Source: Lachnospiraceae bacterium (lineage in GTDB: Bacteria; Bacillota; Clostridia; Lachnospirales; Lachnospiraceae). Taken from it: a stretch of 64,000 nt of DNA. Location: the NCBI GenBank assembly GCA_015057665.1, contig SVDY01000005.1, positions 1 to 64,000 of the forward strand, written 5' to 3'. Positions 28,924 to 38,060 of this stretch are shown in pieces. The notes beneath the pieces were generated by a model. That model saw only the letters and a program-made list of their open reading frames with translations. It had not been told where the DNA came from and made no database searches. Within the stretch, counting starts at the first letter, position 1. Each line of letters starts with the position of its first letter. A program made the translations under genes and the position numbers.

Positions 28924-30153
28924 TTATTTTTTAGGTAATATATTAAATTGATATGTACCTTTGCTAAAATCAAACTCACATCTTCCATCCCATTCCTTTC
29001 CTTCACACATAAGAACAAAAAGATGCGTTTTTTTCTCTGTCACTAATTCTTTTCTTTTGCAAATCGGTGCAAAACAGTCATATTTGCCATAAGACAATAA
29101 CTTCTCAAATGCTTCCAGCTCCGTCTTGCTAAAATTTTTTAAATAATCAGGTATGATTTCTATCATATGCCCGGTTGCAAGTAGAATGGCGATCTCCATG
29201 AGTCTTCGTTTCGGTGTCCAGGCAGATTGATCCCAGCTTAAATAGGACCAGGAAGGAATTCCTCTTTGCCGGGCAGATACGCATACAGCCAGACGGTTAC
29301 GTATAGGTTCTGCATTTTTCATCTTTAGGGCATCCATCACCGCACTGCCATTCCAATGCACATCACTCTCAAAAGTCTGATCTTCAATTATATCAAACCC
29401 GCCCTTTTCAATCCATGGAAGATAATCGTCACCAAAACCTGTGCCGCCTTCCGGAATACAGCAAGCGGATGGATAGCTGTGAATGATATCTGTCACACAT
29501 GTTTTTATGATTTGCCAGTCACAATTCAAATACCAATTTACCGCATCAACAATTACACCATCTATTCCTGTATTCATCCAAAAAGTTAATATTTTCTTTA
29601 CATAAGATTGAAAATCTTTGGAATGCCAATTGTATTGTGGTTCATGATTTCCATCGTATCCCCAGTAAGACCAGTACCATGCTCCTGCTTCGCTGCTGTA
29701 TGCCCATCTTCCACCTTGTAAGAAATGGCTTCCTTTTTTTTGAATTTCGTGCTCATCTTTCCAACAGAAATACTGCTTTTCTTTGGAGTTCACACCATTC
29801 CGTTTGTCCTTGCAGGCATTTTTCCACGTGTCTGAATGAAGTTCTCCGTAACCAAAATTCATGAAAACCAAAACCTTTAACCCCTGCTGATGCACCTCAT
29901 CTACCAGCTCTGTAAATTTATTCATGGTATCCGCAAGAAAAATATTCGGCTTAAAATAATCTTTAACACGAAGTCCCCACCACGGATAAAAACCACTGCT
30001 CAAGTATGGGGCTGTAATTTGTAAAGCATGATATCCTGTTTGTTTTAATTTTGGAAGTTCTTTTATTATCTGCTTGTATGTATATCGATCCTGCTCCGGC
30101 ATATACCGCTTTATAAAAACACATTGATGCCACCAATGTTCTTTGTGATTCAT
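28924..30153 (-). CDS. GH13-like (alpha-amylase family) hydrolase, cytoplasmic
   Basis: 409 residues, no signal peptide. A TIM-barrel glycosidase pattern is visible: GYHALQITAPY (strand 2), GLKVLVFMNFGYGELH (strand 3, with DEVHQQG), GIDGVIVDAVNW with the likely nucleophile Asp, IPEGG with the likely acid Glu, and SWDQSAW as a candidate for the third acid. The motifs are weaker than in true amylases and the second-region histidine is not obvious, so specificity is unknown and could include transglycosylase or isomerase activity. It lies between argG and argH on the opposite strand with no carbohydrate genes around it. Confidence 0.75.
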   Translation of the reverse strand: MNHKEHWWHQCVFIKRYMPEQDRYTYKQIIKELPKLKQTGYHALQITAPYLSSGFYPWWGLRVKDYFKPNIFLADTMNKFTELVDEVHQQGLKVLVFMNFGYGELHSDTWKNACKDKRNGVNSKEKQYFCWKDEHEIQKKGSHFLQGGRWAYSSEAGAWYWSYWGYDGNHEPQYNWHSKDFQSYVKKILTFWMNTGIDGVIVDAVNWYLNCDWQIIKTCVTDIIHSYPSACCIPEGGTGFGDDYLPWIEKGGFDIIEDQTFESDVHWNGSAVMDALKMKNAEPIRNRLAVCVSARQRGIPSWSYLSWDQSAWTPKRRLMEIAILLATGHMIEIIPDYLKNFSKTELEAFEKLLSYGKYDCFAPICKRKELVTEKKTHLFVLMCEGKEWDGRCEFDFSKGTYQFNILPKK

Positions 30154-30324
30154 ATGTTTCGATACCTTCTTTCCTGATTTATAAATCGTATTGCTGCTTT
30201 GATTATATCATAAACGAATTGAATTCATCCATATAGCGTACCATACCGCCTGAAAAAGAAATTGAATAATGAGCAACTATTCATACCATACTAATATCAC
30301 TTAAGTAAATGAAAGGACACCATA

Positions 30325-30732
30325 ATGAAAAACTATTATTCAGCTTTAGAGCCTCTTTTCTTTTTATTTTTTGGCGGTATTACTTATTACCTGATAGAAA
30401 TTCTTTATCGTGGCCGTTCTCACTACAGTATGTTTCTATGTGGCGGTCTCAGCTTTTACTGCATCAGTCTTTTTAACCGACGATACTCCTCTTCCCTTCA
30501 TCTAATCACCAGAATGATTCTCTGTACTTTTATCATCACTTCTTTGGAATTGCTATTCGGAACCATATTTAACCTTTATCTCCATAAACAGGTTTGGGAC
30601 TACTCGAATCAATATTTCAACTACAAAGGTCAAATATGCCTTACATTCTCCATTTTTTGGTTCTTCTTATCCCTGCCAGTATTATTTCTTGAAGAAATAA
30701 TACGAATGTATTCTCCTATTAATACTGCATAA
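30325..30732 (+). CDS. CmpB-type putative ABC transporter membrane protein (PF06541-like)
   Basis: 135 residues with four hydrophobic segments. Around the third, the VWDYSNQYFNYKGQICL stretch matches the conserved WDYS...N..G.ICL pattern of the family described as putative ABC-transporter type IV (CmpB). A ribosome binding site (AAAGGA) precedes the ATG. No ATPase gene is near, so the transporter label is only a family name. It stands alone between the GH13-like gene and argH. Confidence 0.75.
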   Translation: MKNYYSALEPLFFLFFGGITYYLIEILYRGRSHYSMFLCGGLSFYCISLFNRRYSSSLHLITRMILCTFIITSLELLFGTIFNLYLHKQVWDYSNQYFNYKGQICLTFSIFWFFLSLPVLFLEEIIRMYSPINTA

Positions 30733-30877
30733 AAACACATATAAATTCAACATTTTCCTTGTAAATACTACTTTTTTCCGTTAAAATATAGGTTTAGATA
30801 TTGTATTCAATCCATTACCAGTTTAAAGCAATACAATTGATATGATTTATATAAAATGATAGAAAAGAGGATATTTT

Positions 30878-32263
30878 ATGGCACAATTATGGGGCGGCCG
30901 TTTTACAAAAGAAACGGACCAGTTAGTTTATAATTTTAACGCATCTATTACCTTCGATCAGAAATTCTACCGACAGGATATTAAAGGTTCCATAGCTCAT
31001 GTGAAGATGCTTGCAGCAAGCGGCATTCTGACGGAAGAAGAAAAAGATCAGATTCTTGCAGGACTTTCCGGTATTTTAAGAGATGTGGAGGAAGGTACAC
31101 TTGAGATTTCCAGCAAATACGAAGATATTCACAGCTTTGTGGAAGCAACTTTAATTGATCGTATTGGCGATGCAGGTAAGAAGCTGCACACAGGAAGAAG
31201 CCGTAATGATCAGGTTGCTCTTGATATGAAACTTTACATCCGAGATGAAATCGGTGAGATGAAAGAACTTCTTATCACATTAATGAAGGTACTTCAGCGT
31301 ATTATGGAAGAAAACGTTGATACTTATATGCCAGGTTTTACACATCTTCAAAAAGCCCAGCCGCTCACACTGGCTCACCACATCGGTGCATACATGGAGA
31401 TGTTCAAACGAGATTTCGGGCGTTTGTTTGATATCTATGACAGAATGAACTATTGCCCATTGGGATCTGGCGCTCTCGCAGGCACTACATATCCATTAGA
31501 CAGAGAGATGACTGCTTCTCTTCTTTCCTTCTACGGTCCGACACTTAACAGTATGGATTCTGTAGCGGACAGAGATTATTTAATCGAATTATTATCTGCC
31601 ATGTCTACTATTATGATGCATCTTTCCCGTTTCTGTGAGGAAATCATCATTTGGAATACTAATGAATATCAGTTTGTGGACATTGACGATGCATACAGTA
31701 CAGGCAGCAGCATTATGCCTCAGAAGAAAAATCCTGACATTGCAGAACTTGTAAGAGGCAAGACAGGCCGTGTATACGGAGCACTTATGTCTATCCTTAC
31801 CACTATGAAAGGACTTCCTCTTGCATATAACAAGGACATGCAAGAAGACAAAGAACTGACATTTGACGCTATTGATACTGTTAAAGGCTGTCTTGCTCTC
31901 TTTACAGGCATGGTCGATACTATGTCTTTTAGAAAAAAGGTAATGGCTGATAGTGCAAAAAATGGCTTTACAAATGCTACGGATGCCGCTGATTACCTTG
32001 TAAACCACGGCGTTCCATTCCGAGATGCACACGGTATTGTAGGCCGCCTTGTTCTTACCTGTATTCACAAAGGAATTTCTTTAGACGAGTTGTCTTTAGA
32101 AGAATATAAAGAAATCAGCCCTGTATTTGAAGAAGATATCTATGAAGCAATCAGTTTAAAGACATGTGTGGAAAAACGAAATACCATTGGTGCTCCTGGT
32201 CAGGAGGCAATGAGAAAAGTAATTGAAATCAACCGTGCATTTTTAGAAGAGATTTCTTGTTAA
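30878..32263 (+). CDS. argH: argininosuccinate lyase
   Basis: Fumarase/aspartase superfamily enzyme, 461 residues, releasing arginine and fumarate. MAQLWGGRF opens the protein; the signature GSSIMPQKKNP carries the catalytic serine loop; HTGRSRNDQ is the substrate-binding motif. The start follows AAGAGG. It completes argC-J-B-D-G-H; argF and carbamoyl phosphate synthase are not in this window. Confidence 0.97.
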   Translation: MAQLWGGRFTKETDQLVYNFNASITFDQKFYRQDIKGSIAHVKMLAASGILTEEEKDQILAGLSGILRDVEEGTLEISSKYEDIHSFVEATLIDRIGDAGKKLHTGRSRNDQVALDMKLYIRDEIGEMKELLITLMKVLQRIMEENVDTYMPGFTHLQKAQPLTLAHHIGAYMEMFKRDFGRLFDIYDRMNYCPLGSGALAGTTYPLDREMTASLLSFYGPTLNSMDSVADRDYLIELLSAMSTIMMHLSRFCEEIIIWNTNEYQFVDIDDAYSTGSSIMPQKKNPDIAELVRGKTGRVYGALMSILTTMKGLPLAYNKDMQEDKELTFDAIDTVKGCLALFTGMVDTMSFRKKVMADSAKNGFTNATDAADYLVNHGVPFRDAHGIVGRLVLTCIHKGISLDELSLEEYKEISPVFEEDIYEAISLKTCVEKRNTIGAPGQEAMRKVIEINRAFLEEISC

Positions 32264-32282
32264 GAATACATAAGAGGAATTT

Positions 32283-34049
32283 ATGAAAATTTTAAAAAAA
32301 CTAATTATGACCGTTTTCATATTCGGCATTTTCTTCCTTACCGGCTGCGGTATCGAAGTCAAAACCAATATGACAATTAATAATAAGTTTGAAGGAACGA
32401 AAGTCATATCCTGTTTTGTATCGAAACAGGATATGAAGCTTCATTTTAAAGACGAAAGTTCCAAAATTGAAGCAATGCTTGAAAACCATTGTCCAGGATG
32501 TTTTGACTATACTATCAATGAGACAAAAACGGGAACCGAATATGTTTTTACTCTTTCCTTCACATCTCTTGATAATTATAAGGCTGCTTTAACTACGGTT
32601 TTAAATTTCAGTCCTGATGTAAGGTTTCAGGGAATTGACAGTGTGTTTTCCAAATCTATTGATTTATCAGAAAATTTCACTTCCATCGATCTTCTTCGCT
32701 GGTTCGAAATTTTACTTACAGAAGAATATAGTATTACAGAAGCACAGCTTGAAAAAATGTGGGATATAAAAGAAACAACTCTTACATGGTTGGACCAGAC
32801 ATATCACTCTCCTTCTTCTTCCATACAAGTATCCGATCATAGTGTTTCTTCCTTTGATGGAATTTCTATCTTTACAGAGGAAAAAGATGACCGTGGCTTT
32901 ATCAGAAGAATCCAATTTGCAATTCCAAAAGAAACTCTGGATAAACGTGTCATTGAGTTGGAACAGATTTTTGAAAACATAAAACCGGAGGGAACAACGG
33001 GCATATGGACAACAACTGATACGGGCAAGATTTACGAAATGACATTTACGGCGGAGCATTTTACAGCTCTGTCTGAAAAAACAGGAGAAATTCTTGGAAA
33101 GAAAACTCAAAATATAAGTGATTCCCGATCCATTGTTCCTGAATATCTGCTAAGAATGAACGTGGAATACAGTGAAACTTTGGATTTTAGCGGCTTTGCA
33201 TGTACACCTGCAGGTGAAGTTCCTGTCGCTTATTATTTTAAGCCGAATTCTATGACAACATTAGATTCTGAGCGGATTCAAAAAGAAATTAACAATGCTT
33301 TTATTCCAAAAGAATATGACAATGGCTATTACCGAATTTTTAACGGAAACTGTTCTACCCTTAAAATTACAACTTTGGGTACTATGCATCTTCCGGTTTT
33401 AAAATGTGACATTCATACAACTTTGAAAACGGATACGGTTTTTAAAAGAGAATTTGCCTTTACATTGGATCCTATTTTAGATTCAGAAGAATATGAACTG
33501 CTTTCTTCCTTTTTAAATTCAAAGGATATAGATCATGTTTCCATGAAATTGGACAAAGATAACAAACATTTGTTATTAACAATTTACCAATCCGGATCCG
33601 TGGAAGATATAAATCTATCTTCAGAGCTTCTTTTTGGCATAGAAAGGATTTCTATTTCACGTGTTAAACCTTCCTTTTTTGATATTATCTCAAAAAGTAC
33701 TCCTACTGAGATCATTGAACAATTTGATCTTACTGATTTTTTGGGTCCCGTATCAGAAAACTATACTTTAACCTATACATTTAGCAATCAATCAAAAAGC
33801 CAGCTTGTAAATGGCTATATTAAGAAGTCGAATGACGAAACTATAGCTGTCACTGACATAGAAGACAACAGTTTTATCTATGAAAATAATGATACTCTGT
33901 TTACTTCTCATATCATCAGCAGTTCACCGTCTCTCATTGGAATCTCTTTGTTCTTTGTTCTGGTTCTGCTTATATTGATTGGACTTTTTTTCTTCATAAA
34001 GAAAAATCCAATGAAACGAACCTTATCCGAGGAGGACTCTGTAAATTGA
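32283..34049 (+). CDS. large lipoprotein with C-terminal membrane segment (LppM-like start)
   Basis: 588 residues. A type II signal peptide ends with FFLTGCG, so the mature protein is lipid-anchored; a second hydrophobic segment (about 545-570) with a basic tail would anchor the C-terminus as well. The first mature residues (VKTNMTINNKFEGTKVI) resemble the LppM/DUF3153 type beta domain, and similar-looking stretches recur (for example MNVEYSETLDFSG and TLTYTFSNQS), hinting at three or four repeated beta domains. Function unknown. It starts 19 bp after argH and may be cotranscribed with it by chance of position. Confidence 0.75.
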   Translation: MKILKKLIMTVFIFGIFFLTGCGIEVKTNMTINNKFEGTKVISCFVSKQDMKLHFKDESSKIEAMLENHCPGCFDYTINETKTGTEYVFTLSFTSLDNYKAALTTVLNFSPDVRFQGIDSVFSKSIDLSENFTSIDLLRWFEILLTEEYSITEAQLEKMWDIKETTLTWLDQTYHSPSSSIQVSDHSVSSFDGISIFTEEKDDRGFIRRIQFAIPKETLDKRVIELEQIFENIKPEGTTGIWTTTDTGKIYEMTFTAEHFTALSEKTGEILGKKTQNISDSRSIVPEYLLRMNVEYSETLDFSGFACTPAGEVPVAYYFKPNSMTTLDSERIQKEINNAFIPKEYDNGYYRIFNGNCSTLKITTLGTMHLPVLKCDIHTTLKTDTVFKREFAFTLDPILDSEEYELLSSFLNSKDIDHVSMKLDKDNKHLLLTIYQSGSVEDINLSSELLFGIERISISRVKPSFFDIISKSTPTEIIEQFDLTDFLGPVSENYTLTYTFSNQSKSQLVNGYIKKSNDETIAVTDIEDNSFIYENNDTLFTSHIISSSPSLIGISLFFVLVLLILIGLFFFIKKNPMKRTLSEEDSVN

Positions 34050-34075
34050 AACAGGTAAAAAGATTGCTTTAAAAA

Positions 34076-34195
34076 TAGGATTCATAAATAAAAAATGTGC
34101 AGCATTTTGCGCAAATCCCATATGGTTACAATGTCTTGTAACTTAAGGTTTTGGCAAAGTTGCTGCACATTTCTTATATTATGATAATAATCCTA
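34076..34195. repeat. nested palindromic element, copy 1
   Basis: Outer stem TAGGATT/AATCCTA; middle stem AAATGTGCAGCA (34093-34104) with TGCTGCACATTT (34161-34172); inner stem GTTACA (34125-34130) with TGTAAC (34137-34142). A second copy of the middle and inner parts lies at 52.7 kb. It sits between convergent genes and may terminate both. Confidence 0.8.
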
Positions 34196-34200
34196 ATCTT

Positions 34201-35043
34201 TTACTGATGAATCTTCACTTCTAACTGATTGAATGGAATTTCAATTCCTCGTTTATCAAATTCCACTTTGATATCTTCCAACACTGCCCATCTGATTTTC
34301 CAGTATTCATCCATCGGTACCCAGAAACGAAGACCCATGTCTACACTGCTTGCACCGAAATTAGATACATAAATCTGTACAGGACGTTCTTCGCTAATAA
34401 CTGCAGATTCCTGACGATTTACAATAGAAGCTAATACTTCTTTTACTTCTTTAATATCCTGATTATAGCTGATTCCAATCAGCAGGTCTACTCTTCTAAA
34501 TTCCTGACGTGTAACGTTTGTTAAACTGCAGTTGGAAATAATACCATTTGGAATTACAATAGTCTGATTATCTCCTGTTTTTAAACGTGTGTAGAATAAG
34601 TCAATATCCATAACTGTTCCTTCATTACCGGAATTGTCTTCTTTGATATAATCTCCAATCTGGAATGGTTTTAAGATAAGAATCAGTACACCGCCTGCAA
34701 TATTAGACAAACTGCCCTGAAGTGCAAGGCCGACAGCCACACCGGCAGAACCTAATAAAGCAATAATAGAAGAAGATGCAACCCCTAATTTGGTTACTGC
34801 GGAGAATATCACAACTGCTTTTAGACCAAGATTAACAAAGGAATAGAAAAATCGCACTACACCTTTATCTAACTTGTCTGTTAACACTTTTTCGACGATT
34901 TTAGCTGCTTTTTTTGCAATTTTAAATCCTATGACTAAAATAAGCAGGGCAACAACAAGATCACCTGCAAAGGCAATTAAAGTATCCAATAAACCTTCTC
35001 CATACTGAAGCAGTTTATCAAATGACATCTGTTTAATATCCAT
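34201..35043 (-). CDS. small-conductance mechanosensitive channel, MscS family
   Basis: 280 residues with three membrane segments near the N-terminus. The pore helix is visible in GSAGVAVGLALQGSLSNIAGG, rich in Gly and Ala as in MscS TM3, followed by the beta domain (GDYIKEDNSGNEGTVMDIDLFYTRLKT, VIPNGIISN). It releases solutes on hypo-osmotic shock. It is a single-gene unit between a palindromic element downstream and the terminator of asd upstream. Confidence 0.93.
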   Translation of the reverse strand: MDIKQMSFDKLLQYGEGLLDTLIAFAGDLVVALLILVIGFKIAKKAAKIVEKVLTDKLDKGVVRFFYSFVNLGLKAVVIFSAVTKLGVASSSIIALLGSAGVAVGLALQGSLSNIAGGVLILILKPFQIGDYIKEDNSGNEGTVMDIDLFYTRLKTGDNQTIVIPNGIISNCSLTNVTRQEFRRVDLLIGISYNQDIKEVKEVLASIVNRQESAVISEERPVQIYVSNFGASSVDMGLRFWVPMDEYWKIRWAVLEDIKVEFDKRGIEIPFNQLEVKIHQ

Positions 35044-35108
35044 TTTAGTTTTTTCCTTTCTATTGTTTGATAATTTTTAAGCCAAATAATAAGATACTTA
35101 ATTTAACA

Positions 35109-35145
35109 TAAAAAGTCAAGCCCGGTGTATCCGGCTTGACTTTTT
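35109..35145. terminator. terminator after asd
   Basis: AAAGTCAAGCC and GGCTTGACTTT form a stem around a 13-base centre, with T-runs on both strands. It ends the ilvD-ilvB-asd transcript and could act on reading from the other side. Confidence 0.85.
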
Positions 35146-35164
35146 AACCATACATTTCTTTCAA

Positions 35165-36250
35165 TTATTTCTGTGTAATATATCCCTTTGCTGTTAAGAG
35201 TTCAGCACAAAGAAGTGCTCCGCCTGCAGCGCCTCTAACTGTATTGTGGGATAATCCGATAAATTTGTAATCATAAACGGTATCTTCTCTTAAACGTCCC
35301 ATAGAGATACCCATACCACGTTCAAAATCAACGTCTAACTGAACCTGTGGTCTGTTATCTTCTTCCATATACTGAATAAACTGCTTTGGTGCTGTAGGAA
35401 GTTCTAATTCCTGAGGAAGACCTTTAAAATTAACCCATCTTTCGATGATTTCTTCTTTTGTAGGTTTCTTTCTGAATTTTACAAATACAGCTGCTGTGTG
35501 GCCGTTTAATACAGGTACACGGATACACTGTGTTGTAATCTTAGGCTCCGCTGCTTTTACGATCACACCGTCTTCTACCTTACCAAAGATACGAAGCGGT
35601 TCCTGTTCACTCTTCTCTTCTTCACCGCCAATGTACGGAATGATGTTTTCCACCATCTCAGGCCAGTCTTTAAATGTCTTACCTGCTCCGGAGATTGCCT
35701 GATATGTAGTTGCCACTACTTCATATGGTTCAAATTCACGAAGTGCATATAATGCAGGAGCATAACTCTGGATAGAACAGTTTGGTTTTACAGCAACAAA
35801 ACCTTTTGTTGTTCCAAGACGTTTTTTCTGAGCTTCAATGACTTTAAGATGTTCCGGATTTACTTCAGGAACTATCATTGGTACATCCGGTGTCCATCTG
35901 TGGGCACTGTTATTGGAAACTACAGGAGTTTCTGTCTTTGCATATGCATCTTCGATGGCACGGATTTCCTCTTTGGACATATCTACTGCACTGAATACGA
36001 AATCAACTGTGGAAGCAACTGCATCTACGTCATTCACGTTCATAACCACAATATCTTCAACCGCTTTTGGCATTGGTGTGGACATCTTCCAACGTCCGCC
36101 TACTGCTTCTTTATATGTTTTTCCTGCAGAACGGGGACTTGCTGCGATTGTCACCACTTCATACCATGGATGATCTTCCAGGAGAGAGATAAATCTCTGT
36201 CCTACCATTCCTGTTCCGCCTAAAATACCTACTTTAAATTTCTTTTCCAT
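35165..36250 (-). CDS. asd: aspartate-semialdehyde dehydrogenase (archaeal/fungal-type)
   Basis: 361 residues from an ATG that overlaps the ilvB stop by one base (TAATG) behind GAGGAG, so translation is coupled. GILGGTGMVGQRF is the NADP motif; KPNCSIQ holds the catalytic cysteine near residue 155; a GHTAAVFVKF stretch follows. The long insert and the NNSAHRW and GAGKTFKDWP motifs belong to the archaeal/fungal-like branch rather than the classic E. coli or Bacillus type. It makes aspartate semialdehyde for lysine, threonine and methionine, which fits with isoleucine synthesis next door. Confidence 0.93.
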   Translation of the reverse strand: MEKKFKVGILGGTGMVGQRFISLLEDHPWYEVVTIAASPRSAGKTYKEAVGGRWKMSTPMPKAVEDIVVMNVNDVDAVASTVDFVFSAVDMSKEEIRAIEDAYAKTETPVVSNNSAHRWTPDVPMIVPEVNPEHLKVIEAQKKRLGTTKGFVAVKPNCSIQSYAPALYALREFEPYEVVATTYQAISGAGKTFKDWPEMVENIIPYIGGEEEKSEQEPLRIFGKVEDGVIVKAAEPKITTQCIRVPVLNGHTAAVFVKFRKKPTKEEIIERWVNFKGLPQELELPTAPKQFIQYMEEDNRPQVQLDVDFERGMGISMGRLREDTVYDYKFIGLSHNTVRGAAGGALLCAELLTAKGYITQK

Positions 36251-37950
36251 TATGCCTGCTCCTCTCTGCTGTCTAAATCTTCCTGTGTAAAACAGGATTC
36301 GATGGCTCCACCCGGTGCTACCATCGGCCATACTTTGTCATTATTATCGATCATACAATCGATTACAAATGGACGTCCTAATTCTTTTGCATATGTAAAT
36401 GCTTCTTCGAATTCTTCAATCGTAGTAACTCTTCTTCCCTCTGCACCGAGTGCTTCTGCAAGTTTTACGAAGTCCACATTGTCAGTAAAAGTTGTATGTG
36501 AGTATCTCTGTCCGTAGAATAAAGTCTGCCACTGTCTTACCATACCAAGTACATGGTTATTGATTACAACCTGAATAATCGGAATCTGGTATCTTGCCGC
36601 TGTGGCAATTTCATTCATATTCATACGGAAACAGCCGTCACCGGCTACGTTTACAACCAACTTGTCCGGACATCCCATCTTTGCACCTAGGGATGCTCCA
36701 AGACCATAACCCATAGTGCCAAGACCACCGGAACTTAAAAATGTTCTAGGTTTGGTAAATTTATAGAACTGGGCTGCCCACATCTGATGCTGGCCTACTT
36801 CTGTAGTAATCACTGCATCTCCATTGGTAAGTTCATAAATCTTTTCAATCACGCCGGGACCTGTCAATACATCCTTGTTATAAGTAAGAGGATATTTATC
36901 AATTAATCCTTTTACTTCCTTTAACCATTCTTTGTGATCCTGCTGTTCAAAACGCTTATTTAAAATACTTAATACTGCTTTAATATCGCCGATTACCTGA
37001 ACGTCGGATTTGATATTTTTATTAATTTCAGCCGGATCCACATCAATATGAAGAATAGTTGCATTTCTTGCAAATGTCTTCGCATTGCCGATTACACGGT
37101 CACTGAAACGGGCGCCAAGGGTAATTAACAAGTCACAGCTTGAAATACCAAGATTGGATGCTTTCGTTCCGTGCATTCCTACCATACCGGTATAATACGG
37201 ATTAGTTCCGTCAAATGCACCTTTACCCATAAGAGTATCTGCAACAGGAGCATTTACTTTATAAATAAATTCTTTTACTACTTCATGAGCATCCGCACTG
37301 ATACATCCTCCGCCCAGAAGTACAAATGGACGTTTGGAACTTAAGATTGCATCCACTGCTTTTTGAATATCAGTTTCCCTGATCATATGAGCAAGAGGAT
37401 GAATCTTCTTAGGCTCAATTGGTAAGAAAGGTGCAGAATTTGCAGTTACGTCTTTTGTAACGTCTACAATAACAGGACCTTTTCTTCCAGTATTGGCAAT
37501 CTCAAAAGCTCTGCGGATTGTTTCAGCAAGTTTGTTTACATCTTTTACAATAAAGCCATGTTTTGTTACAGGGGTTGTAATACCTGTAATATCAACTTCC
37601 TGGAAACTGTCTTTACCAAGAAGAGGTGTTCCTACGTTACAGGTAATAATTACCATAGGAATGGAATCCATATATGCAGTCGCAATACCGGTTACAAGGT
37701 TTGTTGCTCCAGGGCCGGATGTGGCAAAGCATACACCAACACGGCCTGTTGCTCTTGCATAACCATCAGCTGCATGGGATGCTCCCTGTTCATGGGAAGT
37801 GAGGATATGTTTGATTCTGTTCTGATTTTTATATAATTCGTCGTATACGTTTAAAATTGTTCCGCCAGGATAACCAAATACGGTGTCTACACCCTGTTCC
37901 ACGAGACATTCAATAATAATCTGGGATCCATTTAACATGGTTGGTTTCAT
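36250..37950 (-). CDS. ilvB: acetolactate synthase large (catalytic) subunit
   Basis: Thiamine-diphosphate enzyme of 566 residues, first common step of valine/leucine and isoleucine synthesis. TSHEQGASHAADGYARATG includes the catalytic Glu; the ThDP motif runs from GDGCFRMNMNE to the VINN pair. No regulatory subunit gene (ilvN/ilvH) follows: asd is directly coupled instead, so the small subunit, if any, is elsewhere. ilvD lies upstream. Confidence 0.95.
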   Translation of the reverse strand: MKPTMLNGSQIIIECLVEQGVDTVFGYPGGTILNVYDELYKNQNRIKHILTSHEQGASHAADGYARATGRVGVCFATSGPGATNLVTGIATAYMDSIPMVIITCNVGTPLLGKDSFQEVDITGITTPVTKHGFIVKDVNKLAETIRRAFEIANTGRKGPVIVDVTKDVTANSAPFLPIEPKKIHPLAHMIRETDIQKAVDAILSSKRPFVLLGGGCISADAHEVVKEFIYKVNAPVADTLMGKGAFDGTNPYYTGMVGMHGTKASNLGISSCDLLITLGARFSDRVIGNAKTFARNATILHIDVDPAEINKNIKSDVQVIGDIKAVLSILNKRFEQQDHKEWLKEVKGLIDKYPLTYNKDVLTGPGVIEKIYELTNGDAVITTEVGQHQMWAAQFYKFTKPRTFLSSGGLGTMGYGLGASLGAKMGCPDKLVVNVAGDGCFRMNMNEIATAARYQIPIIQVVINNHVLGMVRQWQTLFYGQRYSHTTFTDNVDFVKLAEALGAEGRRVTTIEEFEEAFTYAKELGRPFVIDCMIDNNDKVWPMVAPGGAIESCFTQEDLDSREEQA

Positions 37951-37973
37951 ACTTGTATCTTCCTTTATAGTGA

Positions 37974-38021
37974 TTCATCTATAGTTATTGATCTATAGTT
38001 ATTCATCTGTAGTTATTCATC
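37974..38021. repeat. 14-bp tandem repeat, about 3.4 copies, before ilvB
   Basis: TTCATCTATAGTTA, TTGATCTATAGTTA, TTCATCTGTAGTTA and a partial fourth copy stand head to tail between ilvD and ilvB, 24-71 bases upstream of the ilvB start. Sequence drift between units is one base each. No known binding site matches. Confidence 0.85.
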
Positions 38022-38060
38022 CGAAAAGTTCAAGTCTGTCCCTTTCGAATGTTTCGGTTC

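Noticed and set aside
37974-38021. Possible CRISPR-like array from the 14-bp repeats
   Set aside because: Units are too short and directly joined without spacers.
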